Counted from the first letter of the stretch, positions 48,346 to 58,516 are shown. The stretch is 64,000 nt of DNA from Isoetes taiwanensis (GCA_021234155.1 JAJEKV010000013.1:22450378-22514377), one strand, 5' to 3'. The notes: a model not told the origin generated them from the letters alone. Numbers and translations: made by a program.

Positions 48346-49223
48346 TTACTCTTGGAAAAGATCAACATTTTCCCTTGCCTCGTCTGCATGTGCAACTCCA
48401 TATTCATCAAATACTGCATTGCTGCACTTAATGACTTTTCTTGTGTGGATGTCAAGTAACCTGTAACCCTTACCATCCAGACAATATCCCATAAATATGC
48501 ACTTTCTTGATTTATCATCTAATTTTGTTTTTCTCAATTCTTTAGGTGTAAATGCATAGGCCAGACATCCAAATACCTTTAAATGCCCAACATCCGGTTT
48601 ATGGCCACTCCAAACTTCCTCGGGTGTCTTTCCTTTAACTGCGACTGTAGGTGCACGGTTTTGAAGATAACACTCTGTCAAAGCCGCCTCGCCCCAAAAC
48701 TGATCTGATAACTTTGCCCATTTAAGCATACTAAGTGCACATTCTTTAGAGTTCTCATTTTTCGCTTTCTGTCACCCCATTCGAACTGCTCATCCGGATT
48801 AGAGAGGCGCCTCTTGATCCCTTCCCGCTCAAGACATTTGTTGAATTCATGGGATACAAATTCAGTCCCATTGTCACTCCTGACTGCTCCAATGCTATAT
48901 CCAGTCTCTTTTTCCACTTGTTTCATCCACGAAACAAAGGTTTCCATAACTTCACTTTTCCTTTTTAGTAAAAACACAAACGTCTTTCTTGAATAGTCAT
49001 CTACGATGACTAAAAAATACTTTGCTTTCCCAAATGTTTGCACTGGCATTTGCCCACTCAAGTCAGTATGAACTAGCTGCAAGATCCGTTGTGCTCTCGT
49101 CCCTTGTTTCTTTGATTTCTTATGGCTGTGCTTACTCACAATGCATGCCTCACACAAGCCAATTTGACCCTTAACAGACATTTCCATACCTGTGACCATG
49201 CTTTCTTTTTGTAACTGCACCAT
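48346..49223 (-). pseudogene. Copia integrase (inner copy), one frameshift
   Basis: From 49223: MVQLQKESMVTGMEMSV, then CEACIVSKHSHKKSKK (end of the HHCC/GAG-pre-integrase finger), LVHTDLSGQMP with the first catalytic Asp, DDYSRKTFVFLLK, and RSDNGTEFVSHEFNKCLE with the second Asp. A lesion near 48770 replaces the NGVAERK block containing the catalytic Glu. The frame resumes at 48729 with MLKWAKLSDQFWGEAALTE and CRKCIFMGYCLDGKGYRL. The outer copy (51716-52645) is intact across the lesion. Confidence 0.88.
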
Positions 49224-49794
49224 TCTTGCTTGATTAATGTGCCCAAATCGCCTATGCCATAAGCGAAGATCCTGATCCGGTCCAAATTGATCGGTGCATG
49301 AATGCCTTCTTGATCACCTTCAATTAGCTTGTAGAGATGTCCTTGTTCGCTAGCTTTGGCTATAACTCGCCCTCTCAAATTTAAGAGAAGCAGTTCATCT
49401 TTGTTAATGCATCTTTGAAATCCCTACATCGATGAGCCTTGCTAATGACATCGATTCTTGGATAATCGTGGGTACATACAAAACACGTTTGAGATCCCCG
49501 GTACCATCGCAAATTTACATGTCATAGTCCCATGGCCCTCAATTTTCAAATCAGCCGCTATTAGTTCACACTCCAGTCCTTCTCTTTCTTACGTAAAAGA
49601 TTTGAGGAAATCTTTATTGTTGGTCATGATGTGTGTTCTGCGAGAATCAAGAACCCAAGTTAGCTTTTGTATCCACTTTTGCCGTTAGTGCTATTACATC
49701 GATGCACGTACCTGCGCAACAAGACCATGACTCTCGGTCATATCACGCTTTCTCCTTTTTCCTTTAGGCTCTCGTCCATCTTTGCCTCGTAAAC

Positions 49795-51172
49795 TTATGC
49801 ACTCGTTCTTCCATTATTTCTTGATCTCGCATCCTCAAACAACGCCATATTAGCTTCGATCTTCTCCACGTCATCTTCACTTCCACTTCCGGATGATTTT
49901 TTCTTGCCAATATGTGCCGCGAGATGACCCACCGGATCTTCCATTACTCCATCTCTTCCTGTTGGAGGAGATTTGGTTCTATCTTTTCCATCCTTCTTAT
50001 TCTCTTGTCTTTCCTTAACCTCTTCTTTCTTTGAGCTTCTCAGGTTACAGTTCCTAGAAATATGCCCCTTTTTTCCACACGTCCAGCATTCAAAATCACC
50101 CCTTTTTGATTTTGCATGAGCTACATATGCTGACCCTTCTTCCTCGTGTTTGAACAAGTTAGAAGCCTGCAACACTGCTCCAATTACCATCAGGGTATAA
50201 ATTAAGAAATTTTAAATTGTAAACCATGAACTTGGTTTTGGCTATACTTGCATGGAATTCCTCTAATTTCTAACCATACTTTGGCTAAAGTTTCTAGAAA
50301 GAAAAACCAAAACTTTAGCCATATTTACAAGAGTTTTGGAGTTTTATTGGAATTTGTGAAAAAATTGAACTAAAACTAGTAAAATCTGGCTAAAGTAAGC
50401 AAATTACCTTGAAAAATTGTAGATACTTTGGCGAATCTTTCAGAAAATATGAAGAACCTCATTTAGGTTTGGCTAAAGTTCTTTATTTTTTGAGATTTTT
50501 ATCCTATTAAAAATCGCCAAAACCCTAATGGTCAAGCCCAAAGTTTAGCCAAATGGCGAAGAATAGCCACTAATTTATACCATGATTACCATCTCACTTT
50601 TCAGTTTTCCTTTCTGACAGCCAATCGTCTGCTTGATGGAATCATAGGATCTTGGGAGGCTTGCCAACAAGGCCATAGTCGGATCTTCATAAACTTATGG
50701 TATGACTCAAGGCGACTAATTGATCCGCCGGGCTCTCCATATGGCTGATATGATGGGTTGGATCATCACCATCTTTCATCTTTGCACTAAAAAATTCTGC
50801 CACAAGAACGACCTTTTGGGAGGTGTTATGTGTTTTGAAGGTCTTCTTCAAGCAATTCCACCCATCCTTTCTTTGTGTCCTTGAGCCTCACTAAAGGAAT
50901 GACCGTAGTCCTTCAAGCCAAACATCATGGTAGTTTTAGCTCGATTATCTCTCTTCCTCCATTACGCCAGAGGGCAATCTCATTTCTTTGGTGGAGCTAT
51001 CTCTCCATCATTCTCTCCCACATTCTCATTGGATATTGGTTTGGGATCGCCCCACTCACGACATCCCATACCTCCCTTTCCTCAAGAATAGCACGCATTT
51101 TCCGTAAATTTGTTGCATTGACCTATCCGACTTCTCTAGGTTTTTAAGATCCATTTGAAGCTTCGCCATCTT
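49795..51172 (-). pseudogene. Copia gag (inner copy), split by a MITE
   Basis: Starts MAKLQMDLKNLE at 51172. The zinc knuckle CWTCGKKGHISRNC is intact at about 50046-50088, within an open frame from 50190 to 49795. The MITE at 50191-50584 separates the knuckle part from the N-terminal gag core. Confidence 0.8.
50191..50584. mobile_element. hAT-like MITE (copy B, 394 bp)
   Basis: Begins CAGGGTATAAATTA and ends TAATTTATACCATG, a 14-bp TIR with one mismatch. An exact 8-bp duplication, attaccat, lies at 50183-50190 and 50585-50592. The duplicated bases match the uninterrupted gag sequence of the outer copy at about 45530, confirming the empty site. The interior carries many TTTGGCTAAA/TTTAGCCAAA words. 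It shares TIR and motifs with copy A at 14067. Confidence 0.87.
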
Positions 51173-51244
51173 CTTTCAATCACTTAAAAAGAATGTCTTC
51201 CCTCTGAATTCCTTTTCCTCTCTAGCCTTACGGCTCTGATACCA

Positions 51245-51417
51245 TGAAACAAGAAGGAGCGACCGAAACTAGAAGCACCACAAGAATTGAGGAAGAATCG
51301 GTGGGCGTTGCATGCCCACTTTCTATATTTATACAAACATGGATATTTACAAACCGTGCCATTAAAGGCTTGAGAATATTAAAAGCGAGAATCTTTTTTC
51401 GTTATTTTAACTTAACA
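51245..51417 (-). repeat. 5' LTR of the inner copia element
   Basis: 173 bp, ending AACTTAACA on the plus strand. The adjacent TACGGCTCTGATACCA is the intact primer-binding site in reverse. Confidence 0.9.
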
Positions 51418-51422
51418 AAATT

Positions 51423-51715
51423 TGCGGATGGTACCGGGGATCCGAAACGCGGGTTTTGTATGTACCACGATTATCCAAGAATCGATGTCATTAGCAAGGC
51501 TCATCGATGTAGGGATTTCAAAGATGCATTAACAAAGATGAAGCCGCTTCTCTTAAATTTGAGAGGGCGAAGTTATAGCCAAAGCCAGCGCACAAGGACA
51601 TCTCTACAAGCTAATTGAAGGTGATCAAGAAGGCATTCATGCACTGACTGCAGCTGGACCAGATCAGGATCTTCAGTTATGGCATAGGCGATTTGGGCAC
51701 ATTAATCAAGCAAGA
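51423..51715 (+). pseudogene. Copia protease end / GAG-pre-integrase (outer copy)
   Basis: Continues the outer element to the right of the inner insertion. Blocks are GHLYKLIEGDQEGIHA and LQLWHRRFGHINQARMVQL, the HHCC part preceding integrase. The upstream stretch contains a CTG-to-CCG type change relative to the inner copy near 51541. Confidence 0.75.
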
Positions 51716-52645
51716 ATGGTGCAGTTACAAAAAGAAAGCATGGTCACAGGTATGGAAATGTCTGTTAAGGGTCAAATTGGCTTGTGTGAGGCATGCATTG
51801 TGAGTAAGCACAGCCATAAGAAATCAAAGAAACAAGGGACGAGAGCACAACGGATCTTGCAGCTAGTTCATACTGACTTGAGTGGGCAAATGCCAGTGCA
51901 AACATTTGGGAAAGCAAAGTATTTTTTAGTCATCGTAGATGACTATTCAAGAAAGACGTTTGTGTTTTTACTAAAAAGGAAAAGTGAAGTTATGGAAACC
52001 TTTGTCTCGTGGATGAAACAAGTGGAAAAAGAGACTGGATATAGCATTGGAGCAGTCAGGAGTGACAATGGGACTGAATTTGTATCCCATGAATTCAACA
52101 AATGTCTTGAGCAGGAAGGGATCAAGAGGCAGCTCTCTAATCCGTATGAGCAGTTCCAGAATGGGGTGGCAGAGCGAAAAATGAGAACTCTAAAGGAATG
52201 TGCACTTAGTATGCTTAAATGGGCAAAGTTATCAGATCAGTTTTGGGGCGAGGCAGTCTTGACAGCGTGTTATCTTCAAAACCGTGCACCTACAGTCGCA
52301 GTTAAAGGAAAGACACCCGAGGAAGTTTGGAGTGGCCATAAACCGGATGTTGGGCATTTAAAGGTATTTGGATGTCTGGCTTATGCATTTACACCTAAAG
52401 AATTGAGAAAAACAAAATTAGATGATAAATCAAGAAAGTGCATATTTATGGGATATTGTCTGGATGGTAAGGGTTACAGGTTACTTGACATCCACACAAG
52501 AAAAGTCATTAAGTGCAGCAATGCAGTATTTGATGAATATGGAGTTGCACATGCAGACGCAGGCAAAGGGAAAATGTTGATCTTTTCTAAGAGCAAACCA
52601 ATCTACGGATTGAGATTTCGGTGGTCGATCCCGAGCGGGGATTGA
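51716..52645 (+). CDS. Copia integrase (outer copy)
   Basis: 309-codon open frame. The catalytic triad is visible: HTDLSGQMP, RSDNGTEFVSHEF, and the Glu in NGVAERKMRTLKECALSM. It is followed by WGEAVLTACYLQNRAPT, VFGCLAYAFTPKELRKTKLD and MGYCLDGKGYRLLD, the usual C-terminal blocks of copia integrase. The first codons are the end of the zinc-binding region, so the mature protein would start upstream in the polyprotein. The last 30 codons drift out of family sequence. Confidence 0.92.
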   Translation: MVQLQKESMVTGMEMSVKGQIGLCEACIVSKHSHKKSKKQGTRAQRILQLVHTDLSGQMPVQTFGKAKYFLVIVDDYSRKTFVFLLKRKSEVMETFVSWMKQVEKETGYSIGAVRSDNGTEFVSHEFNKCLEQEGIKRQLSNPYEQFQNGVAERKMRTLKECALSMLKWAKLSDQFWGEAVLTACYLQNRAPTVAVKGKTPEEVWSGHKPDVGHLKVFGCLAYAFTPKELRKTKLDDKSRKCIFMGYCLDGKGYRLLDIHTRKVIKCSNAVFDEYGVAHADAGKGKMLIFSKSKPIYGLRFRWSIPSGD

Positions 52646-52809
52646 GATTAACCGAGGTACGTAAAGTAGCAATAACACTGCTTTTTTTACAAGATGAGAG
52701 AGTGTTGGATCAAGGTCGATTTCAACACATGGCAATGAAAGCAGAAGCGGGGTGAGGAGTATGGATTCTAGTTCGAGCATGCCAGAGAGCAAGGAACAAT
52801 TCAATTAAG

Positions 52810-53704
52810 ACGGGGTTAACCGAGGTCACCGTCAAACCGCTAAATGGATGGAATGGAAGAAGTCTAATCCGGTCAGCAAAGATTAGCGAGGCTAGGCATT
52901 ATGAAAAACGGTTTGAGCAAGAATACCGGGCCATGGTAGGATAATGACATGGAGGAAAAATGTGCTTGGGAATGTTTTCAAGGCGAGCTCTTGGAACCAT
53001 TATCCGTTCAAGAGGCTATGACAGGGGCAGATTCTCAACAATGGATTAAGGCAATGCAAGAGGAAATGGAAGCGATGCATATGGCTTAATGCATGGGATC
53101 TAGTTGAGTTACCAAAAGGTAGAAAAGCAGTAGGATGCAGATGGGTGTTTAAGATAAAGCAGGCCAGTGATGGAAGAGTTGAAAGATACCGCGCTAGACT
53201 CGTAGCTCAAGGCTTTTCTCAACAACATGGAATAGATTTCGACGAGACATTCTCTCCGGTGGCAAAAATGACTTCCATTAGAACGGTTTTGGCCTTGGCG
53301 TATAAAGAAGACCTCCGAAATCCACCGGATGGATGTTAAGAGCGGCATTTTTAAATGGATCTTTGGATGAGGTAATATATATGAAACAGACCCGCGGGGT
53401 TTTGATCGGGGAAAAAGGCAAGGTGTGTCGATTGAATAGGGCCTTGGTTAAGGAGAGCCCTAGAATGTGGTACAAACGAATAGATCAATTCTGCAAAGCA
53501 ACTTGGATTGATTAAATGTGTTACGGAATGGAATGTGTATTGCAGTTGGAGGGAGCAAAGAATTTTAATGGTGATTGTCTATGTGGATGACTTGATCTTG
53601 GTAGGCAAAGACATGGAAGGGATTATTTCAATCAAACAAGCAATCGCAAAGTGAATTTAGAATGACAGATCTAGGGGAAATAGAAATGTGCTTGGGCTTT
53701 ACAG
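52810..53704 (+). pseudogene. Copia reverse transcriptase (outer copy), disrupted
   Basis: Pieces match the inner RT: FKIKQASDGRVERYRARLVA (53145 on), VIYMKQTRGVLIGEKGKVC (about 53370), and VIVYVDDLILVGKD at about 53572-53613, with YVDD intact. Frames break at about 53085, 53300, 53340, 53500 and 53645, many at positions where the inner copy reads CAG. Confidence 0.85.
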
Positions 53705-54577
53705 TTGAAAGGGATCCGGGCGGAAAGAACTCTCTTGATCCATCAAGAGCGTGCCATTAATAAGCTCGGCAAACGCTTTGGCATGAGAGAATGCATGCAG
53801 AAAGACACTCCATCAGCTTTGAACCTCAGATTGAGTAGTGAAATGGAACCACACACAAAGAAAGAGCAGCTGGAAATGGATAGTATTCCATATAGAAATG
53901 CAGTGGGATGCTTGATGCATGTGATGGTGAGCACAAGGCCAGATATTGCTCAAAATTTTGTAGGGGCGGTTAGTAGATTCATGCAAAGACCAGGGATGGA
54001 ACATTGGAAGGCAGTGAAGCAAATAATTCGATATCTACAAGGCACATGCAACATGGGACTCAAGTATGGACCAGACTCAAATTATCCATCAGTAAAATTG
54101 GTGTCGTTTGTAGATGCAGACTGGGCTGGGGATCAAGATACAAGGAGGTCAACTACAGGTTTCTCCATAATGCTTCATGGAGCAGCTGTTACTTGGACGA
54201 GCTCCAAACAGACATCAGTGGCACTCTCATCCTGTGAGGCCGAATATGTTGCTACATCTGCAGTGGTTAGGGAGACCGTATGGTTAAGGCAGTTCTTATC
54301 AGAGATTGGATATAAGCAAGAGGAGCCAACGGTGATTTACAATGATAACAAGAGTAGTATAGCTTTGACAGAAAATCCAATACATCACAGGAGATCAAAG
54401 CACATCTCAATCCACCACCACTTTACAAGAGATAAGGTGTTGGACAGGACAATTCAGATGGAGTTTATTCCAACTGAGGAGATGCCAGCAGACTTGTTGA
54501 CAAAACCTCTGTGTGCAGAAAAGTTCAAGCTTCATCGAGATACATTCGGAGTAGCTTTATCATTAAAAGCAGAATAG
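53705..54577 (+). CDS. Copia RT C-terminus and RNase H (outer copy)
   Basis: 290-codon open frame. It carries CMQKDTPSALNLRLSSEM, NAVGCLMHVMVSTRPDIAQN, the RNase H start FVDADWAGDQDTRRSTTGF (catalytic Asp), SSCEAEYVATSAVVRETVWL (catalytic Glu), and YNDNKSSIALTENPIHHRR (catalytic Asp), ending FGVALSLKAE before TAG. RNase H degrades the RNA template during cDNA synthesis. The polypurine tract GAATAGGGGGTG follows immediately before the 3' LTR. Confidence 0.93.
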   Translation: MKGIRAERTLLIHQERAINKLGKRFGMRECMQKDTPSALNLRLSSEMEPHTKKEQLEMDSIPYRNAVGCLMHVMVSTRPDIAQNFVGAVSRFMQRPGMEHWKAVKQIIRYLQGTCNMGLKYGPDSNYPSVKLVSFVDADWAGDQDTRRSTTGFSIMLHGAAVTWTSSKQTSVALSSCEAEYVATSAVVRETVWLRQFLSEIGYKQEEPTVIYNDNKSSIALTENPIHHRRSKHISIHHHFTRDKVLDRTIQMEFIPTEEMPADLLTKPLCAEKFKLHRDTFGVALSLKAE

Positions 54578-54583
54578 GGGGTG

Positions 54584-54760
54584 TGTTAAGTTAAAATAAC
54601 AAAAAAAGATTCTGCTTTTAATATTCTGTTAAGCCTTTAATGGCACGGTTTGTAAATATCCATGTTTGTATAAATATAGAAAGTGGGCATGCAACGTCCA
54701 CCTGATTCTTATGAATTCTTGTGGTGCGCCTAGTTTCTGGGTCGTCTCCTTCTTGTTTCA
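54584..54760 (+). repeat. 3' LTR of the outer copia element
   Basis: 177 bp, starting TGTTAAGTTAAAATAAC just after the purine tract and ending TTCTTGTTTCA. It has only one copy of the unit triplicated in the 5' LTR. Confidence 0.92.
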
Positions 54761-54765
54761 TAGGT

Positions 54766-55225
54766 GGTCGACTATTCTAATCGTATTTGTCTTTAGCCAA
54801 TCATATTGGTCGGATATTCCTTAGTATTTGTCTTTGGTCAATCAGATCTATCGGTTTGTATAATGAGGATATTTGAACTTAGCATTTACCTTCAGCAACA
54901 GATTGCATGTTCGGTTTGGTCAAGAAGATCTCCATTAAGACCTCTGCCTAACCTCGCTGGCTCCGTCTCGCTTGTTTCTTCTATGCATCCTAAGACCCAG
55001 TGCAGATGGCTCTCTTTGGGCATGACTTATCTTTAGGCACGGGTACCTCAAGCGGTTGGCTGCGCCTGACAATAAGGGCACCTACAGTTTGGCTGGGCTA
55101 GGCTATTTCACATGGGTATTGGAAGCTGAAAATATCCCGCCGCAACCAATATTGGTACTCTATTCCCTTGGGGTAAGAACTTTATTAAAAATTGCTATAA
55201 ACATTTCACGACGCAGCCTCCTTCG
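54766..55225. other. No supported gene
   Basis: Sequence into which the copia element inserted. TTTGTCTTTRGYCAATC is imperfectly repeated at 54786 and 54826. Confidence 0.4.
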
Positions 55226-55555
55226 CCTCATTGGCAACATGTAGTTCTAAATGCCGCTCACCGGCTGGTTTGGTCCAGGATGTGTGGCAAGAACATTTCT
55301 CAAAGGAGACTGTTCTACTTCGGCAAATGGTGTACATAGCGCTTAGAATTAGCGTCAGAGTTGATTCCTTTAAGCCAGCTGTTAGCCCTCTTTGTCCAGT
55401 TTGTAAAGCCGCCCTTGAATTGTTAGAGCAATGTTTTGTTTTATGTGATCACGTCTGCCACGTTTCGGAAGTTGTTTGCATATTGTTCTTTACCCGCCTT
55501 GCCCAGAAAATCCTCCTCGGCCTTTTCCTCAGAGCTGGCCATGTTATAAGAGCTC
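55226..55555 (+). pseudogene. LINE zf-RVT remnant
   Basis: The plus-strand frame contains SPAGLVQDVWQEHFSKET, LLRQMVYIALRISVRVDSF and CPVCKAALELLEQCFVLC. It follows the same scheme as the zf-RVT fragment at 25451-25702 (helix, then a CPxC finger with LExC). It is a different LINE lineage from the RT that follows, so it represents an older fragment next to the LINE insertion. Confidence 0.5.
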
Positions 55556-55566
55556 TTCTTATCAAG

Positions 55567-56693
55567 CAGGGTTCATGCAAGAACATAATATTTTAGATCA
55601 TGCCCTCACATTACGGGTATTGATTGAAAGGCCAAAGTCCCCAAACGCAGCATTATTCTTGGCTTTCATAGATTTTACGAAAGCCTTTGATACGGTTTCA
55701 AGAAAGGAATTAGGAGAGAGGATGCTGCAGATTGGTGTCCCGGAAGAATTAAGAGGAGCAGTTTCCAAGATATATTCGGAAGTATTAGTAGCATTGGCAC
55801 ATGACCTGAGCACAGTGATTAGGAACAATATAGGGGTACGACAGGGCTGCCCGTTGTCCCCCACCTTGTTTGGCCTGTTCATTGACGAACTAGACGAGTG
55901 GATGAATAGACATTCTCTTGCAGGCACAAAACTAGGTATGTATGTGTTTCAATTGTTAATATATGCAGATGATGTAGTGTTACTAGCAAACAGGAAGAAG
56001 GTTTTACAGGCCCATTTGGACGCTTTCGAAAAGTTTTGTGATTCAAGGCACATGAGAGTGAATATCCTAAAGTCCAAAATTATGGTGATAGGGACAAGAG
56101 ACAGACCTACTTTCACATATCAGGGGCAGCCATTAGAAACTGTTGAATGCTTTAAGTATCTTGGTATTGATTTCTCGTCCAAATATAGTTGGAAAGAGTG
56201 CATAAAGAGGCGGGTTACAGGTGGGAAGTCAGCCATGTATGGAATGCTTGCTAAATGCTCAAGTATGTCGTTGAACGATTGGAGGTTCAAAAGGATGTTG
56301 TTTAAGTCTTTGGTGCAGACAATTGTATTGTATGGAGCACCTATTTGGCCAAGCATCTCTGCCAAACTATGGTGCCAAGTAGAGTCAGTACATAAATTAT
56401 TTCTATGTGAAGAAATGGGACTCAAAAGGCAAATTCCTTATGCAATTATTTTAGCAGAAGCTAGAATGTTCCCTCTTGAGCTTGAAGCTCTTTTTAATGC
56501 TATAAATTTTATCAATAGAGTAAAAGAGCAGGCACATACCCCTTTGCCGTATCAGGCAATGCTTCTTTCTGAGACGCAGGGGTGGATGCATGACTTCAGA
56601 GCTTGGGCAAGTCAGTGGGGATTGAATGAGGCAAATTGGCCTGACAACAAAACAGATGCCAGGAAGCTCTTGGAGAAGCTAGCATTGGGATGA
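55567..56693 (+). CDS. LINE reverse transcriptase C-terminal two-thirds (copy 3)
   Basis: The best-preserved LINE RT in the window, with an uninterrupted frame to TGA at 56691-56693. Motifs are AFIDFTKAFDTVSRKELGER (motif A), NIGVRQGCPLSPTLFGLFID, LLIYADDVVLLANRKK (catalytic YADD) and FKYLGIDFSSKYSWKECIKR. Then come thumb blocks GMLAKCSSMSLNDWRFKRML and LYGAPIWPSISAKLW, and GWMHDFRAWASQWGL. A further frame at 56775-57086 supplies the C-terminal finger (RLCRLYDLG, DEDHVFTKCTTY). The fingers subdomain and endonuclease are missing through 5' truncation, so no function is expected from this copy. Confidence 0.9.
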
Positions 56694-57100
56694 CTTTGGT
56701 CCAACCCTGGTAGGAGAATGCTACACTACAAAGATACAGTTAACTCATTGGCTGATTAAGGTAGTCAGGAATACTTGATGGTGAATATTCCATGTACACT
56801 TAAAAAGTTAATTGCTAGATATAGAACAAGTTCTCACACGCTGGAGATCGAGACAGGTAGGTGGGCAAAGATCCCAATGGAGGAAAGGTTGTGCAGGCTA
56901 TATGATTTGGGTTGTGTAGAAGATGAAGATCATGTGTTTACAAAATGTACAACATATGTAGATATTAGGCACAGGTATGGTGTACATAATGAGAATTTTT
57001 ATTCTCTATTTACATCATCCCCTTTTGATACAGGATTATACATAAAAGTAGTGGATGATCACCGTTCATTACTGTTCAAATTATAAAGCATTGTACCCAG

Positions 57101-57153
57101 GCTCTATGGCCTCTCAGGGCCCTAAAGAGCTAGTTAGTTAATAATAATAATAT
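57101..57153 (+). other. LINE copy 3 3' end: stem-loop and TAA tail
   Basis: GGCTCTATGGCC and TCAGGGCC form a short imperfect stem. AGTTAATAATAATAATATT then ends the element. Confidence 0.75.
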
Positions 57154-57159
57154 TTGTAG

Positions 57160-58516
57160 GGCTTTAGTCTGCTAGATGATTTGGAAGCACATCGCCAATT
57201 GGTTTTCAAAGGCAAATGCACTATAACGTTCTTGAAAGAGGAAAGTGGTTGTTGTGGCTCACCTACAGGAAGAAGTATTTCACCCTTAGGGTCCCTTTGC
57301 CACATTTCAATGCCTTGAACAAGCATCCACAACTTATTACATGGCCTCGGTATTTTATCTCTAATCCAAAACTTGGACTGAAGCAGCTTAGAATGCCATG
57401 TCAACTGATCTTTACCATCTAACAAGTATCCCTTCACAAATGATTCCAATTAGCAACCTCGTCGACCAAGAAGGTCATGGGATTAGGGTCAATACAATTC
57501 TCAGATATGTCCATGAGTTCAGAGAGACTTGTCACGTTCTCTCTCTTAACCTTAGTATAGGATGTAGCAAAAAATGCATCTATATCATCATGTGTGTGCC
57601 GAACATTCATGAACCCCACCTTCATAATCGTGAAGACCCCAAACACAATAGTATGAAATTGCTCCAAGCATCCATCTATTCTTGATTTCTTTTCAACAGT
57701 TATCAAGTTGAATACATAGTTTTTCAGGCAGTTGTTTTCCATGTATTCGAAACTCATTGCATGTCCTTTTTATTTCGTTTGACACTTTTGATATCAGCTC
57801 GATTATCTGCCTTTGGTAGATAAGTGGTTATCCATCAAAACATCAAAACTAGGGCTGATGGAGACTACCTCCTTCCTTCTATAGTTCCTCTCTCTGCTAT
57901 TCTCAAGCACTTGAAAATCGAACTCATCCCGTTAAAGTAGTTATCAAGTGCAATGAGAGTGAAGAGCTAGTACCTTCAGATTTGTCATAAAAGTCCTAAC
58001 AAGATTGGATTGCAAGAACATCGAAATGAGCATTCATTGCAATGTATATAAACTTCATACCTCTTCTCATTTGTCGTATAGATGGAGTCAAGGCATATAG
58101 CTCTATCCTTTCCAAATTCAACAAGGCATCTTTCTGGATTGGTGTCATAACTTCAATTGAAACACATTGCCTTGATCATGATGGAAGACACTTTTTTGAT
58201 GTTGTTGCACCTGTATGTGGATGCTTGTTTGAAGGTCTTCATACAACTTACAAATGGATCGAGCCACCAATTTACCAATATTGTAGATTTCATTACATTT
58301 ATAACATGTCATCCCTGCAAAGCCCATCCAATCCAACAAGCATTTGGTGGGAGAATACATAAGTGATTCCTTCCGGAAGTATTTGTCCGTTGTGATTCCG
58401 CGGGACGTGATTTTTTGGATGGCTAGGATGATCCCAATGTATCGATGGCTGGGATCCACTGGAAAGTACTTGACGGTGTTAGGTACCCAAAATGGTGTTT
58501 CTAGAAGAGAACCCAT
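57160..58516 (-). pseudogene. DUF7869-like gene remnant
   Basis: The minus-strand frame at 57757-57434 contains NNCLKNYVFNLI followed by MKVGFMNVRHTHDDIDAFF (HTHDDID at about 57578-57598) and then VTSLSELMD. This matches the pattern V-GHTHEDID of an uncharacterised, transposon-associated-looking eukaryotic family often labelled DUF7869, in which the His/Asp cluster is the most conserved block. Other frames on the same strand (58516-58145, MGSLLETPFWVPNT onward; 57449-57138) may be its N- and C-terminal parts. The Gly before HTH is replaced by Arg and frames are broken. Assignment is from motif memory only. Confidence 0.4.

Larger units (their letters stand above)
46199..51417 (-). mobile_element. 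Inner Ty1/copia retrotransposon of the same family, minus strand
   Basis: Inserted head-on into the protease region of the outer copy with an exact TSD aaatt (46194-46198 and 51418-51422). LTRs are at 46199-46362 and 51245-51417 in reverse orientation. Its primer-binding site is at 51231-51244. All copia domains are present in minus order. Without its MITE it is about 4.8 kb. LTRs, integrase and RT are closely similar to the outer copy, so it belongs to the same family rather than a chance neighbour. Confidence 0.93.
44664..54760 (+). mobile_element. Outer Ty1/copia retrotransposon, plus strand
   Basis: Terminal repeats begin TGTTAAGTTAAAATAAC and end CTTGTTTCA. The exact 5-bp TSD taggt is at 44659-44663 and 54761-54765. 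A primer-binding site follows the 5' LTR. Domain order is gag, protease region, integrase, RT, RNase H, which is the copia order. Without the inner insertion (46199-51417 plus one aaatt) it is 4.9 kb, typical for a complete copia element. Gag and the RT N-terminal half are heavily disrupted, while integrase and RNase H are open over about 300 codons each. Confidence 0.93.
55560..57153 (+). mobile_element. 5'-truncated L1-like LINE (copy 3), plus strand
   Basis: Begins inside RT at QAGFMQEHNILDHALTLR and runs to the family 3' end with stem-loop GGCCTCTCAGGGCC (57108-57121) and a short TAA tail (57138-57153). Same family as copies 1 and 2. No TSD was identified. Being 5'-truncated is usual for target-primed reverse transcription. 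Confidence 0.85.
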
